A stretch of 64,000 nucleotides of DNA from NCBI RefSeq assembly GCF_003634095.1, contig NZ_RBIR01000003.1, forward strand, positions 434,001 through 498,000, in the 5' to 3' direction. Both the position numbers and the translations under genes were made by a program. Below, piece after piece: positions 36,123 to 44,705 of the stretch (positions are counted from its first letter, which is position 1; every line of letters begins with the position of its first letter). The notes under the pieces were generated by a model. It had not been told where the DNA came from, did no database searches, and was given only the letters and a program-made list of their open reading frames with translations. The DNA is from Arthrobacter oryzae. GTDB lineage: Bacteria; Actinomycetota; Actinomycetes; Actinomycetales; Micrococcaceae.

Positions 36123-36339
36123 GGACATGCTCATCGCAGCGACCCTGAACCACCGGACATGCCCACCCCAGCCATGATGAATCACGGGACATGCCCACCC
36201 CTTGCGCCCGCCAGTGGACACAGCACCACTATGTCCATTTCCCGGCGCATGGGGTGGGCATGTCCTTGGGCGCAGGAAGGGACATGCTCATCCCCCGGCG
36301 CGAGCGGGGGGCATGTCCGAGTATGTCGGCGGGACATGC
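36123..36339. repeat. GGACATGC repeat field
   Basis: Within 217 bp the octamer GGACATGC occurs five times forward (36123, 36155, 36187, 36280, 36332) and twice inverted as GCATGTCC (36258, 36311). The two largest arms, GGACATGCCCACCCC (36187-36201) and GGGGTGGGCATGTCC (36251-36265), pair over 15 bases. The stretch has no gene; it separates the permease from the aminopeptidase. Whether it is protein-binding DNA, an RNA structure or a decaying repeat is unknown. Confidence 0.8.
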
Positions 36340-36386
36340 CCCGTCGACGGCGTCCGGCCCACCCCGGAGGCCTGTGCGCACCGGGC

Positions 36387-36392
36387 TAGACT
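36387..36392 (+). promoter_or_regulatory. -10 box of leaderless aminopeptidase mRNA
   Basis: TAGACT seven bases before the ATG at 36400, no ribosome site. Confidence 0.5.
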
Positions 36393-36399
36393 CGAAGCC

Positions 36400-37740
36400 A
36401 TGCCAACACCCAGCTCTGCCGCAGACCACATCCAGGACCTCGGCGCGTATGTGAGCGCGTCGCCGTCGAGCTTCCACGCCGTCCACGAAGCCGCGCGCCG
36501 GCTGGACGGGGCAGGTTTCACGGCCCTGAGCGAGCTGCAGGCTTGGGACGGTGCGGCAAGTGGTGCCGGGGCAGCGGCTCCCCCGGCCGCGGACGGCAAA
36601 TACTATGTGATCCGCGACGGCGCCCTGGTCGCCTGGGTGGTCCCTGCCGGCGCCGGACCGACCACGGGTTTCAACATCCTCGGCGCCCACACCGATTCGC
36701 CGTCCTTCAAACTCAAGCCGAAGCCCACCACGGGCAAGTTCGGCTGGCTGCAGGCCGGCGTCGAGGTCTACGGCGGACCGCTCCTGAATTCCTGGCTGGA
36801 CCGCGAACTCCAGCTCGCCGGCCGCCTCGTCATGCGCGACGGCACCGAGCACCTCACGGCCACGGGCCCGCTCCTGCGCTTCCCGCAGCTCGCCATCCAC
36901 CTGGACCGGGCCGTCAACGAGGGCCTGGCCCTGGACAAGCAGCAGCACATGAACCCGGTGTTCGGCCTCGGAGATCCTGCCGGCGCGGACCTGCTCGGGC
37001 TCCTCGCGGCAAGGGTCGCCGGCGCCAAAGTGGATCCGGCGCAGATCGGCGGCTACGACGTCGTCATCGCGGACACCCAGGCCCCGGCGGTGTTCGGCGC
37101 GAACAACGAATTCTTCGCCTCCGGCCGGCTCGACAACCTCTCAGCGACGCACGCCGGGCTCACCGCACTGATCGCCCACGCCGGCACGCCGCGGCCGCAG
37201 GGCGCCCCAATCGCCGTCCTGGCCGCCTTCGACCACGAGGAGATCGGCTCGGCATCCCGCTCCGGCGCGTGCGGGCCCCTCCTCGAAGACGTCCTGGTGC
37301 GGATCTCCGACGGCCTCGGCGCCTCGGCAAGCCAGCGGCGCCAGGCCTTCGCGGCGTCGTTCTGCGTCTCGGCGGATGCGGGCCATGCCGTGCACCCGAA
37401 CTATGCGGAGCGGCACGATCCCGCCAACCGGCCGGTCCTCAACGGCGGGCCGCTGCTGAAGATCAACGCCAACCAGCGCTACGCGACCGACGCCGCCGGG
37501 GCCGCCTTCTGGGCGACGCTGTGCACCGACGCCGGCATCCCGTACCAGGAATTCGTCTCCAACAACGTGATGCCTTGCGGCTCGACGATCGGCCCGCTAA
37601 CCGCCACGCGGCTGGGGATCCGGACGGTCGACGTCGGGGTGGCCCTGCTGTCGATGCACTCGGCGCGCGAGCTCTGCGGAGTCGAAGACCCGCACCGGCT
37701 GGCCACGGTCACCCAGGCGTTCTTCCGCACGACGGCGTAA
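36400..37740 (+). CDS. M18 family aminopeptidase
   Basis: 446 residues. Zinc-dependent aminopeptidase I family (aspartyl aminopeptidase/ApeB-like) releasing N-terminal residues in the cytoplasm. Metal-site motifs are GAHTDSPSF, the double-Glu AFDHEEIGS and the C-terminal NNVMPCGSTIGP followed by LLSMHSARE. The start MPTPSSAADH is set by the leaderless -10 box; the longer frame to 36202 would translate the repeat field. Confidence 0.93.
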   Translation: MPTPSSAADHIQDLGAYVSASPSSFHAVHEAARRLDGAGFTALSELQAWDGAASGAGAAAPPAADGKYYVIRDGALVAWVVPAGAGPTTGFNILGAHTDSPSFKLKPKPTTGKFGWLQAGVEVYGGPLLNSWLDRELQLAGRLVMRDGTEHLTATGPLLRFPQLAIHLDRAVNEGLALDKQQHMNPVFGLGDPAGADLLGLLAARVAGAKVDPAQIGGYDVVIADTQAPAVFGANNEFFASGRLDNLSATHAGLTALIAHAGTPRPQGAPIAVLAAFDHEEIGSASRSGACGPLLEDVLVRISDGLGASASQRRQAFAASFCVSADAGHAVHPNYAERHDPANRPVLNGGPLLKINANQRYATDAAGAAFWATLCTDAGIPYQEFVSNNVMPCGSTIGPLTATRLGIRTVDVGVALLSMHSARELCGVEDPHRLATVTQAFFRTTA

Positions 37741-37753
37741 GCGCCTCGGTGCC

Positions 37754-38440
37754 CTACGCGGCGACGCCGACCACGAGGTTGATGGTGGTTGCCAGAATAA
37801 TGGTGCCAAAGAGGTAGGACAGCAGGCTGTGCTTGAGGGCCTCGGCCCGGATGCCGTGGTTCTGCAGAGCCGTGTCCGAGACCTGGTACGTCATGCCGAG
37901 GCTTGTGGCCAGGTACGCGAAGTCGGTGTACTGCGGCGGCCGGCTCTGGTTGAAATCGATGCCGCCCACCCGGGAGCCTGCCTTCGTGCCCGTGCCGTAG
38001 TACAGCTCCGCGTAGCGCAGCGTGAAAAGCGTCTGGACCAAGGTCCAGGACATTGCCACCGAAACTACCGCGAGGAGGGCCCCGGCAATCCGGGAAACCG
38101 TGTCAGTGTTGTTGTGGGAGTCCATGATGACCGCGCCCGCTGCCGCCAGGCTGGCGGCGTTTGCGGCCAGGATGAGCAGGTCGGTCGTGCTCCGGGCCGG
38201 GTCTTCGGCTGTGGCGTGCAACCGTGTTCCTGCAGGATCGAGGCGCCCGATGACCAGCCAGACCCAGACGATGTAGGTCAAGGCAGCCGCGCACCAGCCA
38301 ATCGTGGGAGCCAGCACCCAGCGCCCTGCCGCCACGGTCGCCCCGGCAGCGAGCAGGCCAACCAGCACCATGGCGGCGAAGCGGAGCCGGCTGCGGCGAA
38401 GCGGTGGAGGCACGGCTGAGGAATCGGGGTCGGTGTCCAT
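37754..38440 (-). CDS. DUF1345 family membrane protein
   Basis: 228 residues, about five membrane helices. The YRYAELYYG-like segment (here LRYAELYYGTG) and GGIDF...PDYxDFAY-like segment (here GGIDFNQSRPPQYTDFAYLA) mark DUF1345, a family without known function. Start MDTDPDSS at 38440; the frame upstream overlaps the rpsF leader. Convergent with the aminopeptidase gene, 13 bp apart. Confidence 0.87.
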   Translation of the reverse strand: MDTDPDSSAVPPPLRRSRLRFAAMVLVGLLAAGATVAAGRWVLAPTIGWCAAALTYIVWVWLVIGRLDPAGTRLHATAEDPARSTTDLLILAANAASLAAAGAVIMDSHNNTDTVSRIAGALLAVVSVAMSWTLVQTLFTLRYAELYYGTGTKAGSRVGGIDFNQSRPPQYTDFAYLATSLGMTYQVSDTALQNHGIRAEALKHSLLSYLFGTIILATTINLVVGVAA

Positions 38441-38496
38441 TTTCAGATCATGGCACAACAGGTTGGGCCACTCCCCGACCGCCGGCCGTGTGGCGG

Positions 38497-38505
38497 TTAT
38501 CCACA
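38497..38505 (+). other. Single DnaA box upstream of rpsF
   Basis: TTATCCACA, a perfect match, in the 271-bp divergent region between the DUF1345 gene and rpsF. Confidence 0.4.
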
Positions 38506-38711
38506 TGGCCGCCGGCGCTCTTCCCGGACAAGGTGCGGGGCCGTAGGGTGGGGGCACGGAATCGCGGAATCCGGTCCGCATGCACTAAGCTGTTGAAGTC
38601 TGTGCTGAGTCCTGCCCCCGTTCCGGTGGCCGGGCATTGCATGGCACCGCAAATGAACCTCCTGTTACGGAAATGCCGTAACCGCTTAGCCCAAAGGAGG
38701 TGGGTTCACAT

Positions 38712-39017
38712 ATGCGTCCTTACGAATTGATGGTAATCATCGACCCCGAGGTCGAAGAGCGTGCCGTTGAGCCGTCGCTTCAGAAGTTCCTGAATGTCAT
38801 CACCAACGATGGTGGAACCATCGAAAAGGTTGACATCTGGGGCCGTCGTCGCCTGGCTTACGAAATCCAGAAGAAGTCCGAAGGTATCTACGCCGTGGTG
38901 AACTTCACCGCTGAGCCGGCTACCGCCAAGGAACTTGACCGCCAGCTGAGTCTCAACGAGACCATCATGCGCACCAAGATCACCCGCCCCGAAGAGCAGA
39001 AAGTTGTTGCTGAATAA
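38712..39017 (+). CDS. rpsF: 30S ribosomal protein S6
   Basis: 101 residues, the normal length. [14 protein letters not shown] is the typical S6 start, and [10 protein letters not shown] with the following helix is the region contacting S18. Binds 16S rRNA with S18 in the 30S platform. AAAGGAGG precedes the ATG at 38712. First gene of the conserved rpsF-ssb-rpsR-rplI operon. Confidence 0.98.
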   Translation: MRPYELMVIIDPEVEERAVEPSLQKFLNVITNDGGTIEKVDIWGRRRLAYEIQKKSEGIYAVVNFTAEPATAKELDRQLSLNETIMRTKITRPEEQKVVAE

Positions 39018-39071
39018 TTCAGCGCTCAACTTTCAATCTTCATCCCGCAGGAACGCACAAGGAGGCAGTAG

Positions 39072-39647
39072 ATGGCAGGCGAAACCACTATCACGGTTAT
39101 CGGTAACCTCACCAATGACCCCGAACTCAGGTTCACACCGTCAGGTTCGGCCGTAGCGAATTTCACCATCGCTTCTACTCCCCGCACCTTCGACCGGCAG
39201 TCCAATGAGTGGAAGGACGGGGAAACCCTGTTCCTCCGCGCGTCGGTCTGGCGCGAGGCAGCCGAGAACGTCGCCGAATCCCTGACCAAGGGCATGCGCG
39301 TGATTGTTTCAGGCCGTCTGAAGAGCCGTTCCTACGAAACAAAAGAAGGCGAGAAGCGCACCGTTATCGAGCTCGAGGTCGATGAAATCGGCCCGAGCCT
39401 GCGCTACGCCAATGCCAAGGTCAACCGCACCCAGCGCTCCGGCGGCCAGGGTGGCCAGGGCGGCTTCGGCGGCGGCAACAGCGGCGGTTTCGGTGGCAAC
39501 TCTGGTGCAAACCAGGGCGGCGGCAACTCCGGTGGAACCTGGGGCGGCAACCAGCCCGCAGCGCAGGAAGACCCTTGGGCCACGCCCGGGGTCAGCAATG
39601 CAGGCGGCGGCTGGGGCAACGGCCCGGATTCCGAACCTCCCTTCTAA
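39072..39647 (+). CDS. ssb: Single-stranded DNA-binding protein
   Basis: 191 residues. N-terminal OB fold ([19 protein letters not shown]...), a long Gly/Asn/Gln-rich flexible linker (about 125-165) and the acidic tip ending PPF that docks partner proteins (Asp-Ser-Glu-Pro-Pro-Phe). Coats single-stranded DNA during replication and repair. AAGGAGG precedes the ATG. Linker is Gly-rich as usual for actinobacteria. Confidence 0.98.
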   Translation: MAGETTITVIGNLTNDPELRFTPSGSAVANFTIASTPRTFDRQSNEWKDGETLFLRASVWREAAENVAESLTKGMRVIVSGRLKSRSYETKEGEKRTVIELEVDEIGPSLRYANAKVNRTQRSGGQGGQGGFGGGNSGGFGGNSGANQGGGNSGGTWGGNQPAAQEDPWATPGVSNAGGGWGNGPDSEPPF

Positions 39648-39772
39648 ACAACATCTAAGGTCCGGCATTGAAAAGCGCCGGGACGCCGCGAGGCGCCCGG
39701 GTGCACACTGCGCCGGATCACCACCATCCCGTGGATCAATATCCACGGGCTCCATCGAATAGGAGCTCCACG

Positions 39773-40012
39773 ATGGCTAAGGCTGAACTCCGTAAGCCCA
39801 AACCAAAGTCCAACCCCTTGAAGGCCGCTGACATCACCGTCATCGACTACAAGGACGTAGCATTGCTGCGCAAGTTCATCTCCGACCGCGGAAAGATCCG
39901 CGCCCGTCGCGTCACTGGCGTCACGGTGCAGGAACAGCGCAAGATCGCCCAGGCAATCAAGAACGCCCGCGAAGTTGCTCTGCTGCCTTACTCCGGCGCT
40001 GGCCGCGGCTAA
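39773..40012 (+). CDS. rpsR: 30S ribosomal protein S18
   Basis: 79 residues. Contains the S18 core [19 protein letters not shown] and [20 protein letters not shown]. There is no Cys zinc motif, so this is the zinc-independent form. Start at ATG 39773 behind AGGAG; the long frame from 39668 is non-coding upstream sequence. Confidence 0.97.
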   Translation: MAKAELRKPKPKSNPLKAADITVIDYKDVALLRKFISDRGKIRARRVTGVTVQEQRKIAQAIKNAREVALLPYSGAGRG

Positions 40013-40029
40013 GGAAGGGATTAACTAAC

Positions 40030-40482
40030 ATGGCAAAGCTCATTCTGACCCACGAAGTAACCGGTCTCGGTGCTGCTGGCGACGTTGTCGAGGTCAAGGA
40101 CGGTTACGCACGTAACTACCTGCTGCCCCGCAACTTCGCCCTGACCTGGTCCAAGGGCGGCGAGAAGCAGGTTGAGTCCATCAAGGCTGCCCGCGTTGCC
40201 CGCGAGCACGCTTCCCTGGAAGACGCTCAGAAGCAGGCCGCTGCACTCTCCGCCAAGCCGGTCAAGCTGGTCGTCAAGGCTGGCGCAACCGGACGCCTGT
40301 TCGGCACCGTCAAGCAGGGCGACGTCGCCGACGCTGTTGAGGCCGCTGGCCTGGGCCGCATCGACAAGCGCAAGGTTGAACTGCCGGCTCACATCAAGTC
40401 GACCGGTTCCTACCAGGCAAACGTCCGTCTGCACAACGACGTTTCCGCTGTGATCGAACTCGACGTCGTCGCAGGCAAGTAG
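40030..40482 (+). CDS. rplI: 50S ribosomal protein L9
   Basis: 150 residues. N-terminal rRNA-binding domain with [20 protein letters not shown] (the L9 signature), a long connecting helix rich in Ala/Lys/Glu, and the C-terminal domain. AAGGA precedes the ATG. Last gene of the operon before the terminator hairpin at 40528. Confidence 0.98.
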   Translation: MAKLILTHEVTGLGAAGDVVEVKDGYARNYLLPRNFALTWSKGGEKQVESIKAARVAREHASLEDAQKQAAALSAKPVKLVVKAGATGRLFGTVKQGDVADAVEAAGLGRIDKRKVELPAHIKSTGSYQANVRLHNDVSAVIELDVVAGK

Positions 40483-40527
40483 TCCCTAGGGCTACAGCCT
40501 GTTCGGCTAGGCAGTCTTAGGCTGCCG

Positions 40528-40580
40528 GGAGGCCCCCGCCTCGGATTCCTCTGGGAACCGAAGCGGGGGTCTCCTGCTTT
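40528..40580 (+). terminator. Terminator of the rpsF-rplI operon
   Basis: GGAGGCCCCCGC (40528-40539) pairs with GCGGGGGTCTCC (40563-40574) with one mismatch, and an inner TCGG...CCGA arm extends it. Followed by TGCTTT. Confidence 0.8.
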
Positions 40581-40586
40581 AACTCC

Positions 40587-40647
40587 AACGCGGGGTCACT
40601 TCCGGCCCATTCTGGGTCCCACTATGGGCCGGAAGTGACCCCGCGTT
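40587..40647. repeat. REP-like palindrome, copy 2
   Basis: A perfect 24-base inverted repeat (40587-40610 with 40624-40647) around a 13-base loop. The outer part AACGCGGGGT/ACCCCGCGTT and inner GCCCAT/ATGGGC are the same as in copy 1 at 26482-26546; the middle differs. Followed by GCCTTTTC, so it could also act as a terminator. Confidence 0.85.
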
Positions 40648-40717
40648 GCCTTTTCGGCCATGAGGGCAGTCCCAGGATGCCCCGAGCCGTGCGGTCCGCC
40701 CCGGCCGGCGTCGGTGA

Positions 40718-40723
40718 TAGCCT
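40718..40723 (+). promoter_or_regulatory. -10 box of leaderless phzF-like mRNA
   Basis: TAGCCT six bases before the GTG at 40730, no ribosome site. Confidence 0.45.
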
Positions 40724-40729
40724 GCTGCG

Positions 40730-41590
40730 GTGAACACCGGCCCCTCCGCAGCACCCCGCCTTCGTCCCTTCACCCAGGTCGACGTGTTTTCCGCCGAGGC
40801 GTACCGCGGAAATCCGCTGGCCGTCGTCGTCGAGGCCGAGGACCTCGAGACCGAGACGATGCAGCGGTTCGCCAACTGGACCAATCTCTCGGAGACGGCA
40901 TTCGTGCTGCCGCCCACGCACCCCGACGCCGACTACCGGGTGCGGATCTTCACCGGCAGCGAAGAGTTCCCTTTTGCGGGGCACCCCACCCTGGGATCCG
41001 CGCACGCCTGGCTGGAGGCGGGCGGCATCCCGCAGCGGGACGGCGTGGTGGTCCAGGAATGCGGTGCCGGGCTGGTGAGGGTCCGGCGCGACGGCGGACG
41101 CCTCGCGTTCGCGGCCCCGCCGCTGACCCGCTCGGGCACGGTGGCGGAGGATGACCTGATGCGCGTCGCCGCGGGCCTGGGTCTGCCCCGGGAAGCGCTG
41201 CTGGACGCGTCCTGGCTGGTCAACGGCCCGGACTGGATCGGGGTGCTGCTGGAATCGGCGGAACAGGTGCTGGGCATCCGCCCGGATTATGCCGCCATGG
41301 CAGGACTCAAGGTCGGCGTTATCGGGCCCCACGGGCACGGATCCGCCGTCCAATTCGAGGTTCGCACCTTCGTTCCGGGGGACGCCGCCGCGGAAGATCC
41401 GGTCACGGGCAGCTTCAACGCCGGAGCGGCCCAATGGCTGATCCGCAGCGGGCGGGCTCCGGAGTCCTACCTCGCGGCCCAGGGGACAGCCCTGGGCCGG
41501 GCAGGGCGGATCTACGTCGAGGCAGCCGGTGAGGACATCTGGGTGGGCGGCGATTCCGTGAGCTGCATCGAAGGATGGGTCCTTCTCTGA
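40730..41590 (+). CDS. PhzF family isomerase-like protein
   Basis: 286 residues. PhzF fold with the general acid/base Glu55 in NLSETAFVLPP, the substrate-loop PFAGHPTLGSAH and EDPVTGSFNAGAA in the second half, all intact. PhzF isomerises dihydro-hydroxyanthranilate in phenazine synthesis, but lone family members in non-phenazine bacteria have unknown substrates, and no phz genes are here. The GTG start agrees with the leaderless -10 box. Confidence 0.9.
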   Translation: MNTGPSAAPRLRPFTQVDVFSAEAYRGNPLAVVVEAEDLETETMQRFANWTNLSETAFVLPPTHPDADYRVRIFTGSEEFPFAGHPTLGSAHAWLEAGGIPQRDGVVVQECGAGLVRVRRDGGRLAFAAPPLTRSGTVAEDDLMRVAAGLGLPREALLDASWLVNGPDWIGVLLESAEQVLGIRPDYAAMAGLKVGVIGPHGHGSAVQFEVRTFVPGDAAAEDPVTGSFNAGAAQWLIRSGRAPESYLAAQGTALGRAGRIYVEAAGEDIWVGGDSVSCIEGWVLL

Positions 41591-41634
41591 CCCGTTAGGG
41601 ATGGCTTGTGGCCGGCGCATGGCAGAATCGGTGC

Positions 41635-42084
41635 GTGGATGCCCCGGACCCCCCAATAGTGAACTGGCCCTCAGCGGTCGTCGCGTTTCTGGTCGACTCA
41701 CTCCTCGTGTGGGGCCCGGCCGTCGCCGTCTTCCTCCTCGCTCCCGCTCACGCCCTTCCGCTCGCCGCCGGGACCGTGCTGGCTGCGGTGGGAGCCAACT
41801 GGACGCTGTATGCCCGCGGAACCACGCTGGGAACCTATGTGGGCGGTTTTCGGATCCGGACCCGGCATGGACTGGCGCCAGGGCGGAGTTACGGGTTGGT
41901 CCTGTCCCTGCTCACCTGCGTATCAGTACCTGCAATGGTGGGGCTGTTGGCCGTCACCTTTGCTCCAGGCAATGAGGCATCCGGCCCAGTGGGAAGTCCA
42001 GCCAGCTACCCTTTGTTCGGGGAACGGACCAGCAGGCGGAAATTTCTTCAAGCCGCGGACGACCACTGGGAGCGCTGGACCTGA
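41635..42084 (+). CDS. RDD family membrane protein
   Basis: About 149 residues with three hydrophobic segments. The sequence AVVAFLVDSLLVWGP places an Asp in helix 1 as in RDD proteins, and the TTLGTYVGGFRIRT segment is the usual loop. Function unknown. The GTG at 41635 has CAGAAT six bases upstream; a GTG at 41608 would extend it by nine residues. Confidence 0.75.
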   Translation: MDAPDPPIVNWPSAVVAFLVDSLLVWGPAVAVFLLAPAHALPLAAGTVLAAVGANWTLYARGTTLGTYVGGFRIRTRHGLAPGRSYGLVLSLLTCVSVPAMVGLLAVTFAPGNEASGPVGSPASYPLFGERTSRRKFLQAADDHWERWT

Positions 42085-42184
42085 TCCCCGTCGCCGCATA
42101 ACGCAGCCGAACCCGGCGGCCCGCGCGCGAGATCCCGTGGGAGTCGAGTTTTGCGGTGCGGGAATAAATCCACGCGTCCGCCCC

Positions 42185-42213
42185 TTGTTCAGGTAGATGC
42201 AAACGCATGTAAT
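42185..42213 (+). promoter_or_regulatory. Promoter of FMN reductase gene
   Basis: TTGTTC (42185-42190), a 17-base spacer and TGTAAT (42208-42213). The spacer contains the small palindrome ATGC-AAAC-GCAT (42197-42208), a possible regulator site. The start codon follows at 42250. Confidence 0.6.
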
Positions 42214-42249
42214 GGCGTTGCTGACCTGGATCCAACATAGGAGCTCCCC

Positions 42250-42879
42250 GTGGAAACCCGCCGTATCACCGTTATCTCCGCCGGACTTGGCGTCCCTTCG
42301 TCCAGCCGCCTGCTGGCCGACCAGCTGGCGGCGTCGACCGAGCGGCAGCTTGCCGCGGCGGGCTACGCCGTGGAGATCGAGGTCGTGGAGCTGCGGGACC
42401 TCGCCGTGGACATCGCCAACAACTTTGTGACCGGGTATGCGGGCCCTCGGTTGGCCGACGTGATTGCCGGCGTCGACTCCTCTGACGGCGTCATCGCGGT
42501 CAGCCCCGTGTTCAGTGCCTCATACAGCGGCCTCTTCAAGTCCTTCATCGACGTGCTCGACCCCAAGTCGCTGGAGGGCAAGGCCGTGTTGCTCGGCGCC
42601 ACAGCCGGGACGGACCGGCACCAGATGGTGCTGGACTACGCGATGCGGCCGCTCTTCACGTACCTGCGCACCCGGGTTGCCGCCACCGCGGTTTTCGCCG
42701 GGCCCCAGGACTGGGGAAACACCAACGACGACGGCGGCTCGCCGCTGTCTGTGCGGGTGGACCGGGCGGCGGGCGAGTTTGCAGAGCTGCTGAAGGACTC
42801 GGGAGCGCAAAAGAAGCCGGCCGCGCTGGAATCACTGCCGTTTGAACAGCTGCTGGCCGGAATCTCCGCGCAGCGGTAG
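42250..42879 (+). CDS. NADPH-dependent FMN reductase
   Basis: 209 residues of the flavodoxin-like FMN reductase family (SsuE/CE1759 type). Phosphate loop in ISAGLGVPSSSRLLADQLA and flavin loop in SPVFSASYSGLFKSFIDVL are clear. It supplies reduced flavin to monooxygenases, usually an LLM-class enzyme that is not in this window. GTG start behind AGGAG. Confidence 0.9.
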   Translation: METRRITVISAGLGVPSSSRLLADQLAASTERQLAAAGYAVEIEVVELRDLAVDIANNFVTGYAGPRLADVIAGVDSSDGVIAVSPVFSASYSGLFKSFIDVLDPKSLEGKAVLLGATAGTDRHQMVLDYAMRPLFTYLRTRVAATAVFAGPQDWGNTNDDGGSPLSVRVDRAAGEFAELLKDSGAQKKPAALESLPFEQLLAGISAQR

Positions 42880-42922
42880 AGGTAAGGCAGGGCGCAGCGC
42901 TAAGGAGGGCCGCCCGCGGTGC

Positions 42923-43492
42923 TCAGTCGCCCAGCAGAGCGATGAACTCCCTGGCCTGCTTCATGGAGATATCCGAGTGGCGGGTCAGGGCCATGGCTGC
43001 GGCCTCGGTGTCGCCGCTCTTGGCCAGGGTGCGGATCCTGCCGTAAATCTCATCGTTGAGCATGTTGCTGCTCACCTCGCGCGTGACATCGCCCTTGCTG
43101 GCGATCGCGCGGTAGCGGTAGGAGAACCGCTGAGGCGTGTCGTCCTCGTCCGGCACCGGCTCGGGGACGGCCTCCGGGGCGCGGAACGGCTGGGGGTGCG
43201 CCGCGAGTGCCGCAACGGCGTCGCGGGACGCACGCAGGCCCTCCCCGGTGGCTTCGAGGTAGACCTTGATGGCGGCCATGGCCTGGCCCTGTGCGATCAG
43301 CGCGTAAATTCGCCGGTGCTGTTCCTGGTTGAGCTTCGCGGCCGACGCACGGGCAAGCTCGCCGGAGTCGGGCGCCGGCGGTGGTGCCGCCGGACGGGAG
43401 CGTTCACCGCGGTGACTCCAAGCCCGGGCGGCCAGCAGCACTCCGACGGCCACGAGTACCAGGATCAGTGCGGGAATGAGCAGTGAGTCCAT
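42923..43492 (-). CDS. Membrane-anchored protein with L7/L12-CTD-like helical module
   Basis: 189 residues. One N-terminal membrane helix (3-22) anchors a cytoplasmic region. IYALIAQGQAMAAIKVYLEATGEGLRASRDAVAAL resembles the helix pair of the ribosomal L7/L12 C-terminal domain, where an IKxxREATGxGLxEAKxxVE pattern occurs. A second similar helix pair ends the protein (IRTLAKSGDTEAAAMALTRHSDISM then AREFIALL). Role unknown. Directly preceded, three bases away, by a smaller protein of the same design. Confidence 0.65.
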   Translation of the reverse strand: MDSLLIPALILVLVAVGVLLAARAWSHRGERSRPAAPPPAPDSGELARASAAKLNQEQHRRIYALIAQGQAMAAIKVYLEATGEGLRASRDAVAALAAHPQPFRAPEAVPEPVPDEDDTPQRFSYRYRAIASKGDVTREVSSNMLNDEIYGRIRTLAKSGDTEAAAMALTRHSDISMKQAREFIALLGD

Positions 43493-43495
43493 GCG

Positions 43496-43960
43496 CTACA
43501 GCCGATCTACGTAATTCTTTGCGGACTTGAAGTCTAAGGGGGTCGACTGCCGCAGCAGCCGCGTGGCCTTGAACTTGTGGCCGTTGCGGGCCAGCGACTG
43601 CAGCTCCAGGAGGAGCTGGGGGCTTAGGTGTCCGACGGCGTACAGGGTGTCCCCGTGACCGCCGGTTCCGGCCGCCTTGGAGGCGGTGCGGGCAAGCTGG
43701 GCGGACCGGGCGTGGTCTGCCTGCTGGGTCTGCTGCTGGGAGTTCTGGCTGGGACGCGTGGTCGCCTCAATCTTGGCGCGGGCGGCAACGGCAGTCTGGA
43801 CCTGGGCGGCATAGTGGGCCTGGGACTTTACCGCCAATTCCCGCTGGTATTGCTCCGCCTCGGAAATGCCGAAATTGCGCGGTTTCAGGGCCGTGGCCAC
43901 CGCCCAGAGCACCGCCGTCAGGATGAGGGCAGGCAAGATGACTAGCAGTACATCGCCCAT
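43496..43960 (-). CDS. Small membrane-anchored protein, L7/L12-CTD-like tail
   Basis: 154 residues. N-terminal membrane helix (about 4-24), a Gln/Ala-rich linker (about 75-105) and a C-terminal helical module, LLLELQSLARNGHKFKATRLLRQ then FKSAKNYVDRL, comparable to both modules of the next protein. The two genes are three bases apart and co-oriented, so they are likely made together. They lie divergently to dnaB across a DnaA-box-rich region. No function assigned. Confidence 0.6.
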   Translation of the reverse strand: MGDVLLVILPALILTAVLWAVATALKPRNFGISEAEQYQRELAVKSQAHYAAQVQTAVAARAKIEATTRPSQNSQQQTQQADHARSAQLARTASKAAGTGGHGDTLYAVGHLSPQLLLELQSLARNGHKFKATRLLRQSTPLDFKSAKNYVDRL

Positions 43961-44705
43961 GGATAGAGCTTATGCCAGATTGCGGTTATCCACAGCATGT
44001 TTTGCTCCACCCGTACAGTGCGTCGCGGCAAGCGTCAATTCCGCCGGCCGGAGTGAATCCCATCACAAAATGCGTCTATCCGGCGGCAAGTATGTGGTCC
44101 TCTGCCGCGGTATATCCCCAGCCGCAAGGTGCAGGCTGTGGATGAAGCTTGCCGAAAAATGTTTTGTGTCCACAAGATGAACCCAATGTTTCCGCAGGTC
44201 AAGGCAGCATTTCGGGTATAACTTTTTTTCTATCCACAGCACTGCCCACAGACTGTGCACAAGCATCGGCCACTAGTGCACAGGTTATCCACAGGTGAGC
44301 GCACCGCCCGGGTTGGTGCCTGCCCGCTCGGGGGATAACGTTGCAGGATATCGGGGCCCGGAAGCGGAAATCCTGCGGTTGCCGGGCGCTGCCCGGGAGG
44401 AATCCGCGGCCGGAGTCCTTGGCTCACGGCCGCACCAGCGCTGTGGACACCAGCGCTGTGGACAACAGCGTGGCGGCGGATGGGCGCGGACTGTCGGAGC
44501 TGACTGATAGGAATGAGCCAGCCGGCAAGGGCCCGGGTTCATGTCTCCGGTCATTCACCGCAGCAACGGATTCACCGCAGTTGTTGGGTCGCCGCGGCCG
44601 GTCGCCGCGGCAGTTGGACATCAGGGCAGCTGGGCATCAAGGCACAGGGCTTACGCGCCACGGCGAACGGATATCCGCCGCGGCACACAATGGAGGACGG
44701 CAGTT
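43961..44705. promoter_or_regulatory. DnaA-box-rich intergenic region upstream of dnaB
   Basis: No gene is apparent in 745 bp. Perfect DnaA boxes: TTATCCACA at 43986-43994 and 44285-44293, TGTGGACAA at 44457-44465. One-mismatch boxes: 44166-44174 (GTGTCCACA), 44230-44238 (CTATCCACA), 44254-44262 (TGTGCACAA) and 44442-44450 (TGTGGACAC). A T-rich segment lies at 44221-44231. DnaA control of the helicase gene, or a titration site, is an inference. Confidence 0.6.

Noticed and set aside
36123..36339. Possible CRISPR array from repeated GGACATGC
   Set aside because: The repeated unit is only about 8-15 bases, occurs in both orientations, has irregular spacing and no cas genes are near.
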